In this document: positions 20,674 to 31,552 of the stretch, in pieces
How the letters are laid out: each line of letters opens with the position of its first letter
Position numbering within the stretch: position 1 is the first letter of the stretch
Source of the DNA: an uncultured Kushneria sp.
GTDB taxonomy: Bacteria > Pseudomonadota > Gammaproteobacteria > Pseudomonadales > Halomonadaceae
Direction of reading: 5' to 3'
DNA length: 64,000 bases
Assembly (NCBI RefSeq): GCF_947497025.1
Contig: NZ_CANMFC010000004.1
Coordinates: forward strand, 124,001 to 188,000
Made by a program: the position numbers and the translations under genes
The notes under the pieces: model-generated
Seen by the model: only the letters and a program-made list of their open reading frames with translations
Told to the model about the DNA's origin: nothing
Databases searched by the model: none

Positions 20674-20753
20674 CTGAGAGTAGCCGGAGAGGCTTGCAGG
20701 TCCGGCAGTCCACACGGGCTACCGGTTATCCGTTTCGATTCAGGGAGCATGCC

Positions 20754-21065
20754 ATGCAGGTAAACATTACCGGGCACCACGTCGAACTGACCGATGCACT
20801 GCGCGAGCACGTCAATCAGAAGCTTGCCAAGCTGGAACGTCACTATGACAACATCACCAATGTTCAGGTGACGCTGTCCGTCGAAAAGGAGCGCCAGCAG
20901 GCCGCGGCCACGCTACATGCCGCAGGTGCCGAACTTCATGCTCAGGCCGAGCAGGAAGACCTTTATGTTGCCATCGATGCCTTGACCGAGAAGCTTGATC
21001 GACAGCTGCTCAAGCACAAGGAGAAAATACAGGCCCGCTCCCAGGGCAACGGCAAATACCTGTAA
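20754..21065 (+). CDS. hpf: Ribosome hibernation promoting factor, short form
   Basis: 103 residues, an S30AE/YfiA domain (MQVNITGHHVELTDALREHV, HYDNITNVQVTLSVEK) without the long-form C-terminal extension. It promotes 100S or inactive ribosomes in stationary phase. ATG 20754 follows GGGAG. It lies four bases upstream of ptsN, in the conserved rpoN cluster. Confidence 0.95.
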   Translation: MQVNITGHHVELTDALREHVNQKLAKLERHYDNITNVQVTLSVEKERQQAAATLHAAGAELHAQAEQEDLYVAIDALTEKLDRQLLKHKEKIQARSQGNGKYL

Positions 21066-21068
21066 CCC

Positions 21069-21542
21069 ATGACACTTGACCAGATACTCCCCTCCGACCG
21101 AATCCTGTTTGATGTGGAAGGGGGCAGTAAGAAGCGCGTGCTGGAATTTTTCAGCGGGTTCATCTCACAAAACATTCCCAGTCTCGACAGTCAGGAAGTC
21201 TTTTCCCGTCTGATCAGCAGGGAGCGTCTGGGGAGTACCGGTGTGGGGAATGGCGTGGCCATTCCTCACGCTCGCAATTCACACTGCCGTCAGCCACTGG
21301 CCGGATTCATGCGTCTTCAACAGGCCGTGGATTTCGATGCCATTGATGGCGAACCCGTCGATCTGCTTTTTGTGCTGCTGGTTCCTGAAGCCGCCGAAGA
21401 CACGCATCTTTCCCTGCTGGCACAGATCGCTGAAGTCATGAACGCCGCCGAAACCCGGCATGCCCTGCGCAATGCCCATGATGAGCATGAGCTTCATGAC
21501 ATCCTGATGCAGGCCATCCGTCAACTTTCCACGCGAGTATAA
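21069..21542 (+). CDS. ptsN: Nitrogen PTS EIIA component (EIIA-Ntr)
   Basis: 157 residues, a PTS EIIA type-2 domain with the phosphorylated histidine H67 in GVAIPHARN. It is the end acceptor of the regulatory PtsP-NPr-EIIANtr chain, which controls potassium transport and other functions. It has no membrane EIIBC partner here, as is usual. Confidence 0.96.
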   Translation: MTLDQILPSDRILFDVEGGSKKRVLEFFSGFISQNIPSLDSQEVFSRLISRERLGSTGVGNGVAIPHARNSHCRQPLAGFMRLQQAVDFDAIDGEPVDLLFVLLVPEAAEDTHLSLLAQIAEVMNAAETRHALRNAHDEHELHDILMQAIRQLSTRV

Positions 21543-21547
21543 GCAGC

Positions 21548-22450
21548 ATGGCCATGGAACTTGTTATCGTCAGTGGACGCTCCGGTTCCGGTAAATCCAT
21601 TGCGCTGCAGGCACTGGAAGATCAGGGCTTTTATGCCATCGACAATCTTCCGGCAATGCTTTTGTCTGCCCTGATTGACGAACTCGAAGCCGGCAGTCCG
21701 CATCGTAACCGCGTCGCGGTCAGCATTGACGCCCGCAATCTACCCAGTGAACTGGAACGCTTTCCGGAACATCTGGAGGCGCTTTCCAGCCGCGGCATTT
21801 ACTGCCGGGTGGTCTATCTTACGGCAGACTCCCGCGTTCTGCTGGAGCGCTACGCAGCCACGCGGCGGCGTCACCCTCTTACGCGTGAGACCCAGATGAC
21901 GCTGGCCGAGGCGATTGAAGCGGAGCATCAGTTCCTCTCGCCTCTTCGGCATACGGCTGATCTGGTCATCGACACCTCCGGGCAGTCCGTTCACGACCTG
22001 AGACGCCGGGTGGCCGAGCAGGTGGCGCGTCATGACATCAATGACCTGACGCTGACCTTTGAGTCCTTTGGCTTCAAGCGTGGCGTGCCGCTGGATGCCG
22101 ACATGGTGTTTGACGTGCGCTGCCTGCCCAACCCCTACTGGGACCCGCGCTACCGCACCCAGACCGGTCAGGACAGCGATGTCATCAAATTTCTGGAAGC
22201 CCATGATGAAGTCAAGGCGATGTTTGGTGACATCTGCCAGTGGCTTGAGCGCTGGCTGCCCTCCTACCTGGCCAGCCATCGCAGCTACCTGACGGTCGCC
22301 ATCGGCTGTACCGGCGGCCAACATCGATCGGTCTATCTGGCCGAGCAGCTTGGTGAGCATTTTGCCGGCCAGTTCCCGACGGTGCGCATTCGCCACCGTG
22401 AACTGACCATTCAGCGCGCTGTCAGTGAGGCGGGTGATGCTTCAGCGTGA
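21548..22450 (+). CDS. rapZ: RNase adapter protein RapZ
   Basis: 300 residues (E. coli 284) with Walker A GRSGSGKS (10-17) and the C-terminal sugar-phosphate/RNA-binding domain (VAIGCTGGQHRSVYLAEQL). In E. coli it delivers the GlmZ sRNA to RNase E and so controls glucosamine-6-phosphate synthesis. The C-terminus overlaps ptsO by 14 bases. Confidence 0.96.
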   Translation: MAMELVIVSGRSGSGKSIALQALEDQGFYAIDNLPAMLLSALIDELEAGSPHRNRVAVSIDARNLPSELERFPEHLEALSSRGIYCRVVYLTADSRVLLERYAATRRRHPLTRETQMTLAEAIEAEHQFLSPLRHTADLVIDTSGQSVHDLRRRVAEQVARHDINDLTLTFESFGFKRGVPLDADMVFDVRCLPNPYWDPRYRTQTGQDSDVIKFLEAHDEVKAMFGDICQWLERWLPSYLASHRSYLTVAIGCTGGQHRSVYLAEQLGEHFAGQFPTVRIRHRELTIQRAVSEAGDASA

Positions 22451-22706
22451 ACTGACCCTGACCAATCGCCGCGGCCTGCATGCACGGGCCGCAACGCGTC
22501 TTGTACAGTGCTGTCAGCCCTTTTCATCACGCGTCACGATTTATCACGGTGACAGAAGTGCAGATGCGGCCAACATCATGTCCCTGCTGATGCTCGCCGC
22601 CCCCTGTACCAGTGTGGTGCAGGTGCATGTGGAAGGCGAGGATGCCGAAGAGACGCTGAACGCCATCGAGGCGCTTTTCGAGGCGCGCTTTGACGAAGAC
22701 CAGTAG
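22437..22706 (+). CDS. ptsO: Phosphocarrier protein NPr (HPr-like)
   Basis: 89 residues, an HPr fold with the phosphorylated histidine H15 in NRRGLHARAAT and the conserved SADAANIMSLLML segment. It transfers phosphate from PtsP to EIIANtr. ATG 22437 is inside the end of rapZ; GTG 22434 is a less likely start. Confidence 0.94.
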   Translation: MLQRELTLTNRRGLHARAATRLVQCCQPFSSRVTIYHGDRSADAANIMSLLMLAAPCTSVVQVHVEGEDAEETLNAIEALFEARFDEDQ

Positions 22707-22722
22707 ATCCGTCAGGCATTCA

Positions 22723-22735
22723 CGAACATTGTTCG
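22723..22735. promoter_or_regulatory. Palindrome CGAACA-T-TGTTCG upstream of mgtE
   Basis: A perfect 6+1+6 palindrome lies nine bases upstream of TAGAAT (22745-22750), a plausible mgtE -10 box, so it would overlap the promoter. I see no good -35 element. It may be an operator; the regulator is unknown. Confidence 0.35.
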
Positions 22736-22788
22736 ACACTTTGCTAGAATACGGCGCTTGAATGGGCTGATACAGGGATGTCGCGACA

Positions 22789-24141
22789 ATGAGCAATGAC
22801 CATAAAAGGCATCAGCCTCGTCTGGAGCGACTCGAAAACGCCCTGGCACAACGGGAAATGGATCAGGTACGCCGCCTGCTGCGCCGCGGTCTCCCCCCTG
22901 CCGACATTGCCCAGCTGCTGGAATCCACACCACCGCGCGAGCGTGACATCCTCTGGGAGCAGGTCGACAGTCACGCCAAGGGCGAGATTCTTCAGTATCT
23001 CAATGATGACATCCAGACCGAGTTTCTGACCCGGATGGATGCCTCACAGCTGTTGATGGCCACTCAGCAGCTCGACAACGACGACGCGGCCGACCTGCTT
23101 CAACGCCTGCCCCACACCACGCTTGAAGACATCCTGTCGATGATGACGCCCACCCGACGGGCGCGCATCGAGGCGGTACTGTCCTACCCAGAGGATACGG
23201 CCGGCGGCCTGATGGATACCAACACCATCACGATTCGCCCCGAGGTCACTCTGGACGTGGTACTGCGCTATCTGCGTCGTCACAGGCGTTTGCCGGAATC
23301 CACGGATAATCTGCTGGTCGTGACACGGCATAACGAGCTGATCGGAGTACTGCCCATCAACCGGATTCTGGTGAGTGCCCCCGGCATCAGCGTGCGTGAA
23401 ATCATGGATACCGACGTGGTCACCCTCACCGCGCTGATGCACGAAGATGAAGTGGCCAGCATCTTCGAGCGCCGGGACCTGATTTCGGCGCCGGTAATCA
23501 GCGCCGACAATCGGCTGTTGGGACGCATTACCATCGATGACGTGGTCGATGTCATTCGCGAAAACTCGGCACGCACCATGATGAGCATGGCGGGTCTTGA
23601 GGATGAGGAAGACACCTTCGCCCCGGTGCTGCGTACCAGCCGCCGGCGTGCCGTCTGGCTGGGCATCAATCTGATCGCCGCCACCATCGTCTCAATTGCC
23701 ATCGGCTTTTTCGAGGATACCATCCAGCAGATTGCTGCCCTGGCCGTGCTGATGCCCATTGTTTCCAGCATGGGCGGGATCGCCGGCTCGCAGACCCTGA
23801 CGGTATTGATTCGAGGGATAGCGCTGGGGCATGTCTCTGGTGCCAATGTGCACTGGCTGGTCGTGCGTGAGCTGATGTCCGGCTCGCTCAACGGCGTGCT
23901 CTGGGCCGCGGTCGTGGCCGTCATGGCCGTGGCCCGCTTCCATGACATGACGCTGGGCATCATCATCGCCATGGCCATGGTCATCAACCTGCTGGTGGCC
24001 GCACTGGCAGGCACCCTGATCCCGGTCATCCTGAAAAGGCTGTCGATCGACCCGGCGTTATCCGGCGGCGTGCTGTTGACCACCATTACCGATGTGGTGG
24101 GCTTTGTGGCCTTCCTTGGGCTGGCCACAGCCATGTACTGA
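22789..24141 (+). CDS. mgtE: Magnesium transporter MgtE
   Basis: 450 residues, the usual length. Cytosolic N domain (about 1-135), two CBS domains (about 140-265) that gate the channel by sensing Mg2+, then five transmembrane helices (about 290-450) with PIVSSMGGIAGSQTLTVLIRG. It imports Mg2+ and related divalent cations. It closes the rpoN cluster, as in Pseudomonas. Confidence 0.96.
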   Translation: MSNDHKRHQPRLERLENALAQREMDQVRRLLRRGLPPADIAQLLESTPPRERDILWEQVDSHAKGEILQYLNDDIQTEFLTRMDASQLLMATQQLDNDDAADLLQRLPHTTLEDILSMMTPTRRARIEAVLSYPEDTAGGLMDTNTITIRPEVTLDVVLRYLRRHRRLPESTDNLLVVTRHNELIGVLPINRILVSAPGISVREIMDTDVVTLTALMHEDEVASIFERRDLISAPVISADNRLLGRITIDDVVDVIRENSARTMMSMAGLEDEEDTFAPVLRTSRRRAVWLGINLIAATIVSIAIGFFEDTIQQIAALAVLMPIVSSMGGIAGSQTLTVLIRGIALGHVSGANVHWLVVRELMSGSLNGVLWAAVVAVMAVARFHDMTLGIIIAMAMVINLLVAALAGTLIPVILKRLSIDPALSGGVLLTTITDVVGFVAFLGLATAMY

Positions 24142-24155
24142 CAGGGGTGAAAGAC

Positions 24156-24181
24156 TTTCAGGGCATCACAACACCCTGAAA
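24156..24181 (+). terminator. Weak terminator after mgtE
   Basis: TTTCAGGG (24156-24163) pairs with CCCTGAAA (24174-24181). A T-run appears only ten bases later (24190-24196), so efficiency is doubtful. Convergent pmbA ends nearby at 24195. Confidence 0.4.
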
Positions 24182-24194
24182 AATCATGCCTTTT

Positions 24195-25532
24195 TTATCC
24201 AGCGACCATCATGTCATCGATCAGCCAGCTACCGGTATGCAGGCTGCTGCGCCGGTCAATGTCATCGCCCAGCCCCACAAGATTGTGGAACATGTCGCGC
24301 AGGTTGCCGGCAATGGTGAACTCCTCCACAGGGGCCACGATCTTTCCCTTCTCGATGAGGAAACCGGCCGCCCCGCGGGAGTAGTCTCCGGTGACCGTAT
24401 TGACGCCCTGTCCCATCAGTTCGGTCACCATGACGCCACGCTCGATGCTGCCCAGAAGCTCTTTTTCAGGCGTGAGCGGAGCCTGCAGACGCACGTTGCG
24501 CGCCCCACCGGCATTGCCGGTGGTGACCAGCCCCAGCCGCCGGGCGCTATAGCTCGAGAGCATCCAGCTGGCCAGCCGCCCGTCCACAATGAAGTCATTG
24601 TCACGCGTATAGACGCCGTCATCGTCATAGGCACTGCTGGCCATGGCGCCATACTCGCGCGGGCGTTCGCCAAGGCTCAACCACTCGGGAAACAGGGACT
24701 CTCCCATCGCGTCGCACAAAAAGGAGGATTCACGAAAAATGGCCCCTCCGGCGATGGCGTTGAGCAGATGTCCGATCAGCGAGCGTGCCATGTTCGGCGT
24801 AAAGATCACCGGCATTCGGCCGGTATCCATCGGCCGGGCACCCAGCCGCGCCATGGCCTGCTCGGCCGCCACGCGTCCTACCGACTCGGGCGTGCGCAGA
24901 CGCGCGGCATCGCTGCTGACGGTATAGTCGTGATCACGTTGCATCCCGGCGCCATCGCGGGCAATCATCATGCACGACAGGGCGTGATGGCTGGCCCGCG
25001 TGGCCCCCATGAAGCCGTGGCTGTTGCCGTAAACGCTGACACCTTCACTGGTCGTGAGCGAGACGCCATCGCTGCTGTCAATGCCCTCAACGGCAAGGCC
25101 GCCCCGCTCACAGCGTCTGGCAAGCTCGATCCCGTCATCGGGTTCCAGCGCCCAGGGGTGATGAACGCCCATGTCAGGTATTTCGCGAGCCAGCAGTTCC
25201 GGGTCGGCCAGCCCGGCGGCCGGGTCCTCTGCCGTATAGCGGGCAATATCAAGCGCCCGCTGGATGGCGTCCGTCAGCGAGGCCTGTGAGGCGTCGCTGC
25301 TGGAGACGCTGGCCCGGCGCCGGCCAAGATAGAGCGTGACACCGATGCCCTGATCACGCGCCATCTCCAGCGTCTCGACGCTGCCCTTTCGTACGTTGAT
25401 TTCCATGCCCTGCTGGACACTGGCGCCGATTTCACAGGCATCGGCGCCTGCGTTGCGGGCGTACTCCAGTGCCTGCGTTACGGCCGTTTCCAGCGTCGCC
25501 TGCTGACCATCAATATCGAGTGTGCTCGCCAT
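24195..25532 (-). CDS. pmbA: Metalloprotease PmbA (TldE)
   Basis: 445 residues (E. coli 450). TldD/PmbA family, the subunit without the HExxxH motif. With TldD it forms a heterodimeric protease that degrades unfolded peptides and matures peptides such as microcin B17. Segments AILSYS-like SSYSARRLGLVTTGNAGGARNV and PNMARSLIGHLLNAIAGGAIF are typical. The pmbA-darP-tldD arrangement, with darP on the opposite strand, is conserved in Pseudomonas. Confidence 0.95.
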   Translation of the reverse strand: MASTLDIDGQQATLETAVTQALEYARNAGADACEIGASVQQGMEINVRKGSVETLEMARDQGIGVTLYLGRRRASVSSSDASQASLTDAIQRALDIARYTAEDPAAGLADPELLAREIPDMGVHHPWALEPDDGIELARRCERGGLAVEGIDSSDGVSLTTSEGVSVYGNSHGFMGATRASHHALSCMMIARDGAGMQRDHDYTVSSDAARLRTPESVGRVAAEQAMARLGARPMDTGRMPVIFTPNMARSLIGHLLNAIAGGAIFRESSFLCDAMGESLFPEWLSLGERPREYGAMASSAYDDDGVYTRDNDFIVDGRLASWMLSSYSARRLGLVTTGNAGGARNVRLQAPLTPEKELLGSIERGVMVTELMGQGVNTVTGDYSRGAAGFLIEKGKIVAPVEEFTIAGNLRDMFHNLVGLGDDIDRRSSLHTGSWLIDDMMVAG

Positions 25533-25620
25533 GGCGCTCTCCTGTCTGCCCTGGAGGGGGAACGAGCCTGATATACTCGTCCACCTTATTCATTTGTCCT
25601 TCGCTCGCCGGAGCCCTTGC

Positions 25621-26187
25621 ATGTCGCCACGAAAAAATTCACGCGCCCCCTCGGTTGATGAGACGTCGTCTGACACCGATCACCAGCATGATGCGTTTCA
25701 TCATGACAATGGCCGTCCCAACAAGACCCGCCTGAAACAGGAAGCGCAGGAGCTCAAGGAACTGGGCGAACAGATCATCGCCATGTCCGAGACAGAGCGC
25801 GCCCGCCTGCCGCTGTCCGATGACCTGCTGGCCGCCATCGATGAAACCCGGCGCATCAACTCGCGTGAAGCGCGACGCCGTCACATGCAGTATGTCGGCA
25901 AGATCATGCGCCATGAGTATCTCGACGAGATTCGTGCCGAATTCGATACCATGTCTCGCGAAAAGCGTCAGCGCGAGCTCGGCTTTCATCACCTTGAGCA
26001 GTGGCGCGACCGCCTGATCGAAGGCGATAGCGACACCATCACGGCCTTTGTCAACGAATACCCGGATGTGGATCGCCAGGCACTGGGGCAGCTGGTACGC
26101 AACGCCCGGGCAGAACGCGCCGCCGAAAAGCCACCGGCCAGTGCCCGCAAGCTCTTCCGCCTGATTCGCGATACTGCCGGGCTTTAG
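25621..26187 (+). CDS. darP: Ribosome biogenesis factor DarP (YjgA, DUF615)
   Basis: 188 residues with an acidic, His-rich N-terminal tail (to about 35) followed by the helical DUF615 domain (KTRLKQEAQELKELGEQI, LPLSDDLLAAIDETRRI). In E. coli it helps late 50S assembly. ATG 25621 gives the family length (E. coli 183); the open frame upstream overlaps the pmbA start and is not conserved in type. Confidence 0.92.
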   Translation: MSPRKNSRAPSVDETSSDTDHQHDAFHHDNGRPNKTRLKQEAQELKELGEQIIAMSETERARLPLSDDLLAAIDETRRINSREARRRHMQYVGKIMRHEYLDEIRAEFDTMSREKRQRELGFHHLEQWRDRLIEGDSDTITAFVNEYPDVDRQALGQLVRNARAERAAEKPPASARKLFRLIRDTAGL

Positions 26188-26208
26188 AGCCCGATCTGGT
26201 CAGCCGCT

Positions 26209-27672
26209 TTAACCGGCAGTGCCGCCGACTGTCATGGCATCAAGTTTCAGGGTGGGTTGTCCAACGCCTACCGGCACGGACTGCCCTTCCTTGCCGCAGA
26301 CCCCGACCCCGGTATCGAGTGCCAGATCATTGCCGATCATCGAGATACGTCCCATGGATTCCGGCCCGTTACCGATCAGCGTGGCGCCACGTACCGGGGT
26401 GGTAATCCTGCCCTTTTCGATCAGATAGGCCTCACTGGCCGAGAAAACAAAACGGCCCGAGGTAATATCGACCTGGCCGCCGCCAAAGCTTGCGGCGTAA
26501 ATGCCATGATCCACCGAGGCAATGATCTCCTCGGGGTCATGCGCGCCTGCCAGCATATAGGTATTGGTCATGCGGGGCATGGGGAGATGCGCGTAGGACT
26601 CGCGCCGGCCGTTGCCGGTCGGCGCCATGCCCATCAGGCGCGCATTGAGCCGATCCTGCATATAACCGGTCAGGATACCGTCTTCAATCAGCGGCGTGTA
26701 CTGCCCGGGCGTGCCTTCATCATCCACGCTCAGCGACCCACGGCCGTCTTCACAGGTAGCATCATCCACCACGGTCACGCCGCGGGCGGCCACCTGTTCT
26801 CCAATCCGCCCGCTGAAGGCCGAGCTGCCGCGCCGATTGAAATCGCCTTCGAGTCCATGCCCTACCGCCTCATGCAGCAACACGCCCGGCCAGCCGTTGC
26901 CCAGCACCACCGGCAACTGTCCGGCCGGCGCATCGATCGCTTCCAGATTGACCAGCGCCTGACGAACGGCCTCCCTGGCATACTGTTCGGCGACGTCATC
27001 ACGCACGAACCGCGTCAACGAAAAACGACCGCCACCACCGGCGCTGCCCCGTTCACGACGTCCGTCACGAGCCGCAATGACCGACACGTTAAACCGTACC
27101 AGCGGGCGCAGATCCACCGCCTGAGTGCCGTCACTGTTTTGCACCATGACGGCGTCATAGGAGGCGCTCAGCGAAACGCTGACCCGGGCCACTGCCGGGT
27201 CCGCTGCGCGCGCCATCCGGTCGGCGTGCTTGAGCATGGCCACCTTGTCGTCGGCACCCAGCGAATCGAGCGGGTTATCACTGTCATAGCGCGGGGCCAC
27301 CGATACCGGTGCACTGACGGCGACCGGCGGCGTGCGCTGACCGGTACGCACGATCAGTGATGCGGTTCGCGCCGTACTGGCGATGGCCTCACGACTCAAC
27401 TGATTGGAGTAGGCAAAGCCGGTCTGATCGTGGTGCTGCGCCCGAATGCCCAGCCCGCTGTCGATGCTGTAGCCGGCCTCCTTGACCTCACCGTCTTCCA
27501 GTGCCCAGGACTCGCGCCAGCTGCGTTGCAAAAAGATATCGGCAAAATCGATGCCCGGCCCCATGGCCTTTTCAAGCCCTTCATGGAGCGCGGCATCATC
27601 GAGCCCGTGTGCTTCAAGCAGTAGAGCACGGGCATCGTTCGATCGAATGTCCGAAAGGGATGGCGTTGTCAT
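26209..27672 (-). CDS. tldD: Metalloprotease TldD
   Basis: 487 residues (E. coli 481) with the zinc motif HEAVGH at 267-272, in which H267, E268 and H272 belong to the active site. It is the catalytic partner of PmbA. Its ATG overlaps the yhdP stop by one base (TGATG), so it is the last gene of the mre-rng-yhdP chain. Confidence 0.96.
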   Translation of the reverse strand: MTTPSLSDIRSNDARALLLEAHGLDDAALHEGLEKAMGPGIDFADIFLQRSWRESWALEDGEVKEAGYSIDSGLGIRAQHHDQTGFAYSNQLSREAIASTARTASLIVRTGQRTPPVAVSAPVSVAPRYDSDNPLDSLGADDKVAMLKHADRMARAADPAVARVSVSLSASYDAVMVQNSDGTQAVDLRPLVRFNVSVIAARDGRRERGSAGGGGRFSLTRFVRDDVAEQYAREAVRQALVNLEAIDAPAGQLPVVLGNGWPGVLLHEAVGHGLEGDFNRRGSSAFSGRIGEQVAARGVTVVDDATCEDGRGSLSVDDEGTPGQYTPLIEDGILTGYMQDRLNARLMGMAPTGNGRRESYAHLPMPRMTNTYMLAGAHDPEEIIASVDHGIYAASFGGGQVDITSGRFVFSASEAYLIEKGRITTPVRGATLIGNGPESMGRISMIGNDLALDTGVGVCGKEGQSVPVGVGQPTLKLDAMTVGGTAG

Positions 27673-30600
27673 CAGCGCGTATGCTCCAGCTTGACCTGTG
27701 GCGTCTCCCAGGGACCCGCCACGTGATAATGAACCTGCGACACCCGGTCGAACCAGGGCTCGAACAGCTTGTGTAATAGATAAAGCACACCACCGACCTG
27801 AGGGGCGCCCACCAGCACGGCGGCCAGCGGCAGATTCTGCGTTACCGGCACGGTCACACCCAGATGGGCATCCAGCGTACGTGCCGGTATATCGACCTGT
27901 CCGGCCACGGAAAAATGGGTGGCAGGGCCGTCAAAGAGAACGGGGTCGACCGTACGTACCACCCCATCATGCAGCGTTGTGCGGGCGTTGACCGACTTGA
28001 AGGCAATCCCCGAGCGCGTCACGTCCGAGAAATTGAGCTGAAGTCGTCGCACCAGGTTATCGAGGTTTAAAAGTGACACCAGATTGGCCCAGCGCGACTG
28101 AACAAAGGTCAGTCGCCCACTGCCCAGATCGGCATTGATACTGCCATCGACTTTTTCAACGTCGAATTGCCAAGGCGCCCCCGGCCAGGCCAGCTGCGTA
28201 TTGATCTTGCCACTATCGGTCTGCAGCACGTTGTCGACCCCAAGCGAGGCCATGGTTTTGCCCAGATCGCCGGCCGTGGCTTCAAGGCGCAGACGGCTAA
28301 GGCTTGGCAGACTGCCGGACCGTTCCCATACAAGCTTGCCGTTGGCATCCAGACCATTCATGCGAACCTGAAGGGGGGAAATATCGATACGTTGATCATC
28401 GGAATGCCAGCGGCCCGAAAGACTGCCAAGAGTGCGCCCATCAAGTCGCACCTGATCAATATCAAACTCGCCATCCCCCAGATTCGCCAGCCCTTCCGGA
28501 TAGGCCGTCAGCGTCTTGTCAGCGGCCGCGCCCGGACCGGCCGTCTCGCTGCTGCGTTTGGACTCGGTCATCAGCGGGGTAAGATCCAGCCAGTCGATAT
28601 GCACCATGACCGGCAGGGCAGGGTTATCACGCCAGTCGACCGTGCCGCTCAGAAAGGAGCTGTCCACGCTGGCGTGCCAGTCGTTGCCGCGAACTTCTCC
28701 CAGCCCGCTTGCACTGCCAAGGCAGGTAACGCCGAACAAAACACAGTCGGTCTCCACCGAGATGCGCTCAATCGGCGAGATCTTCTGCGACGGCGCATCC
28801 GGACGCCGGCGGCGGCTGTTGTCATCGGCCGTGTCGGACAATTGCGAAATGGCCAGTTGCCACGCCACCAGGTCCAGCCGATTCGCGTGCCAGTTGACCT
28901 GCCAATGCTCCTGGTCGGGCCAGCCAATATCCTCGGGCGGCATCTGTTCCAGCCAGACCTGCCCCTGATGACTGTTGTGGCGCCAGCGCGCTCGTACCAG
29001 ATCACCCACTTCAAGCTCGCCGGCACCGCTGCCCACATCAACGTCCAGCGTTAGCGGCAGCGGCGTATCCGGGGATTTCTGAAAGGGTTGAGGCAGCTGT
29101 AGTGACAGTCCTTTCAGCGGCGTCTGCACATGAATCTGCGCACCGCCGTCGCCCAGCATGATCTGAGCGGTATAGTCTATGGGGCCGTGAACGATGGGGA
29201 TAATGTTCTCGAGGCCGAGCCAGCCGGCTACGCCTTCTGCATACCCCTGACCAGAAATATCAATGCCGCCGTCCATCAGGTGCAGTCGTGCCCTTACCGG
29301 ACCTTCAAAAACCCGCGCATCCAGCGTCCCGGTAATGCTGCTTTGCTGACGCCGGTAGCCATAATGCACATTGCCTTTCACATCGGTGACAGTCAGATCC
29401 GACTCTTTCGAATACAGCGTGCCGCTGTCCAGTCGGCCATCGCCGTTGATGGTGACCGCCTCTGGATCAGTGGTCGGCAGGGAGACATTGACCGAGCCAA
29501 TCAGGCTGCCGCTCGTGCGCCAGGTATTGAGTGTCTCGCTGAGCGACTGATCCTCCAGCGGGGCCTTCTGTAATAGCGACAGTAGATTTCCCGCATCACC
29601 GGTCACCAGCGCCGAAAGCGTAAACTGCTGATCGTGAAGCGACGCCTTCGCCCCGCGTGACACCATGCCCATCAGATTGGCATGGGTGATATCGGCATCG
29701 AAATTGTTGCCCGCCATTGTGAAACGACCATCGAGTCCGGTGACAGGGGGCCAGCCTTCCTGCCAGGTCATGCTGACATTGCGGGCCTCGACCGACAGTT
29801 TGACCTTGTCTTCCTCGGGCGCCTCGGGCCGGTCATCATTGAACACCAGCCGCAGCGCCACATTGCCCTCAGGAAGGTCGGCACGATGAATGCGTTTGTC
29901 CAGCCAGACGCGCACCTCGGGATCATCAATGGCCTTGATGGGCAGCCACTCCCTCGGTTTGTCGGTAGAAACACCTTCAAAGGCGACGTTCATGTCAAAG
30001 CGCTCCGGCTGGCCCGGCGGCGCTGTCAGGGCAAAGTCACCTTGTGCGTGGGCACCGCGATGCTCAAGCTTTATGTCGCTACCGCCAAAGTAAATCTCGC
30101 CATTATCGCCGACATTGAAGGCAAGCCGGCCGCTGACGTTATCGAGCGCCCAGGGCGTTAGAAAGACTTCCGGCAGATTCAGCTCGGTATGGGCTGCGCC
30201 AAACTGCAGCTGTGCGCTCAGCCCTTCAGCCGTTAACCAGCCATCGATCGGCCCGAATCCGGGAATCTGCTGCACCGGCTGGCCCGAAACGTCTCGAACT
30301 GCCGCCCGGGTTTCAACAGGGCCTCCCGGACTGCGGCGAACCGAAACACCTTCCACGCGCCCCTTGAGCGCCATCCCGGCCAGCATCTGACGGCTTTCAT
30401 TATCCGGAAGCGGCACGAGATCCGACATGGTCGCCACATCGTCAAGCATAAAAGGCGTGGTCGTGACGCTGAACCCGGAAAAATCATCCGATGCATCAAG
30501 CTCGACTGCTTCAGGCAACAGCGTCAACACCCGACCGTCACGCGAAAGCCCCAGCTGTTCGATACCACCGTGCCAGCGCCCGTTTAAGTCATGCTCTAGA

Positions 30601-31550
30601 CCGGCTTCCAGGGTCATATCGTTGAGGGTAAAGGGTGCGCCATGATGACTGCCGGAGAACTCCGCCACATTCAGCGACAGGCGAGCCGACGTCATGTCGC
30701 CCTTTTGCCAGCCTGCCCAGAGTGAGGCCTGTCCGCGGGCATGCTCGAAGTCATAATTCGGCCAGAGCCCGCTCCAGAGACCGGCCAAACGCCTTGCCTG
30801 CTCGGCATCGGCCCTGAGCTGCAGCTGGCCGTTCAGCGAGGAGACATGATCGAATCGACCCGCCAGGCCAAAGCCCTCATCATCGGCGTCTTCCCAGCGC
30901 GCCGAGGCTGCCAGCGTGTGCGAGCCATTTTTGGTGCCGGCAATGGCAAGCCGGTCAATCAAAAGCGAGGGATGCCTGACGGGAGCGCTGTCGATGGACT
31001 GATCGCCTGCAGGACGCTCAGGTGCAAGAGCATGAAAGTTGATGCGCCCGCCTTCAAGGTCAGCCGACTGGCGCACCAGTGTCTCGACCCAGGTCGTCAG
31101 ACGCTCGGGCGTGATATCGACGGCGTCGTCATCGTTATCTTTCGATGAAGGCCCCCATCCCCACTGGCCCGGCGCGGTCTCATAAAGATCGATCGTGGCC
31201 TCATGGGCATGAAGGGAGGACAGCGTCAGCGTCTGCCTGGCCAGCAGATCAAGCACATCAAGGTGCGCCTCGAGCGAGCCCAGCGACACCAGTGAGCGCG
31301 TCCCCTTGTCACCGTCCAGAGCGAGGTTGTTCAGCGCCACGACCAGCTCGCGCCCCTCCAGCTCGACACGCATGTCCTGCCAGCGCACATGATATTGCGC
31401 CGGCAGATCCAGCAGTTCGAGTACCTGCTGCTGCAGGGTCGGCTGATTGAGCACACCCAGTCGCAGAGAGGTGGTTATTACCGCCAGCAACAACAGAACA
31501 ATCGCCACCAGGGTCAGCAGCCAGCGCATCAGGATTCGCAGCGAAGACAT
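27672..31550 (-). CDS. yhdP: YhdP family AsmA-like phospholipid transport protein
   Basis: About 1292 residues (E. coli 1266). One N-terminal transmembrane helix (about 8-26), then a very long periplasmic repeating beta-groove region ending in the AsmA-like C-terminal domain. YhdP, with TamB and YdbH, carries phospholipids to the outer membrane. The start at 31548-31550 lies two bases after the rng stop; a longer reading from 31586 overlaps rng and is less likely. The rng-yhdP-tldD order is conserved. Confidence 0.92.
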   Translation of the reverse strand: MSSLRILMRWLLTLVAIVLLLLAVITTSLRLGVLNQPTLQQQVLELLDLPAQYHVRWQDMRVELEGRELVVALNNLALDGDKGTRSLVSLGSLEAHLDVLDLLARQTLTLSSLHAHEATIDLYETAPGQWGWGPSSKDNDDDAVDITPERLTTWVETLVRQSADLEGGRINFHALAPERPAGDQSIDSAPVRHPSLLIDRLAIAGTKNGSHTLAASARWEDADDEGFGLAGRFDHVSSLNGQLQLRADAEQARRLAGLWSGLWPNYDFEHARGQASLWAGWQKGDMTSARLSLNVAEFSGSHHGAPFTLNDMTLEAGLEHDLNGRWHGGIEQLGLSRDGRVLTLLPEAVELDASDDFSGFSVTTTPFMLDDVATMSDLVPLPDNESRQMLAGMALKGRVEGVSVRRSPGGPVETRAAVRDVSGQPVQQIPGFGPIDGWLTAEGLSAQLQFGAAHTELNLPEVFLTPWALDNVSGRLAFNVGDNGEIYFGGSDIKLEHRGAHAQGDFALTAPPGQPERFDMNVAFEGVSTDKPREWLPIKAIDDPEVRVWLDKRIHRADLPEGNVALRLVFNDDRPEAPEEDKVKLSVEARNVSMTWQEGWPPVTGLDGRFTMAGNNFDADITHANLMGMVSRGAKASLHDQQFTLSALVTGDAGNLLSLLQKAPLEDQSLSETLNTWRTSGSLIGSVNVSLPTTDPEAVTINGDGRLDSGTLYSKESDLTVTDVKGNVHYGYRRQQSSITGTLDARVFEGPVRARLHLMDGGIDISGQGYAEGVAGWLGLENIIPIVHGPIDYTAQIMLGDGGAQIHVQTPLKGLSLQLPQPFQKSPDTPLPLTLDVDVGSGAGELEVGDLVRARWRHNSHQGQVWLEQMPPEDIGWPDQEHWQVNWHANRLDLVAWQLAISQLSDTADDNSRRRRPDAPSQKISPIERISVETDCVLFGVTCLGSASGLGEVRGNDWHASVDSSFLSGTVDWRDNPALPVMVHIDWLDLTPLMTESKRSSETAGPGAAADKTLTAYPEGLANLGDGEFDIDQVRLDGRTLGSLSGRWHSDDQRIDISPLQVRMNGLDANGKLVWERSGSLPSLSRLRLEATAGDLGKTMASLGVDNVLQTDSGKINTQLAWPGAPWQFDVEKVDGSINADLGSGRLTFVQSRWANLVSLLNLDNLVRRLQLNFSDVTRSGIAFKSVNARTTLHDGVVRTVDPVLFDGPATHFSVAGQVDIPARTLDAHLGVTVPVTQNLPLAAVLVGAPQVGGVLYLLHKLFEPWFDRVSQVHYHVAGPWETPQVKLEHTR

Positions 31551-31552
31551 GA

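Noticed and set aside
22723-22735. CGAACATTGTTCG as a LexA (SOS) box
   Set aside because: It resembles the Gram-positive LexA box but is one base short (13 instead of 14) and does not match the gammaproteobacterial CTG-N10-CAG form; mgtE is not an SOS gene.
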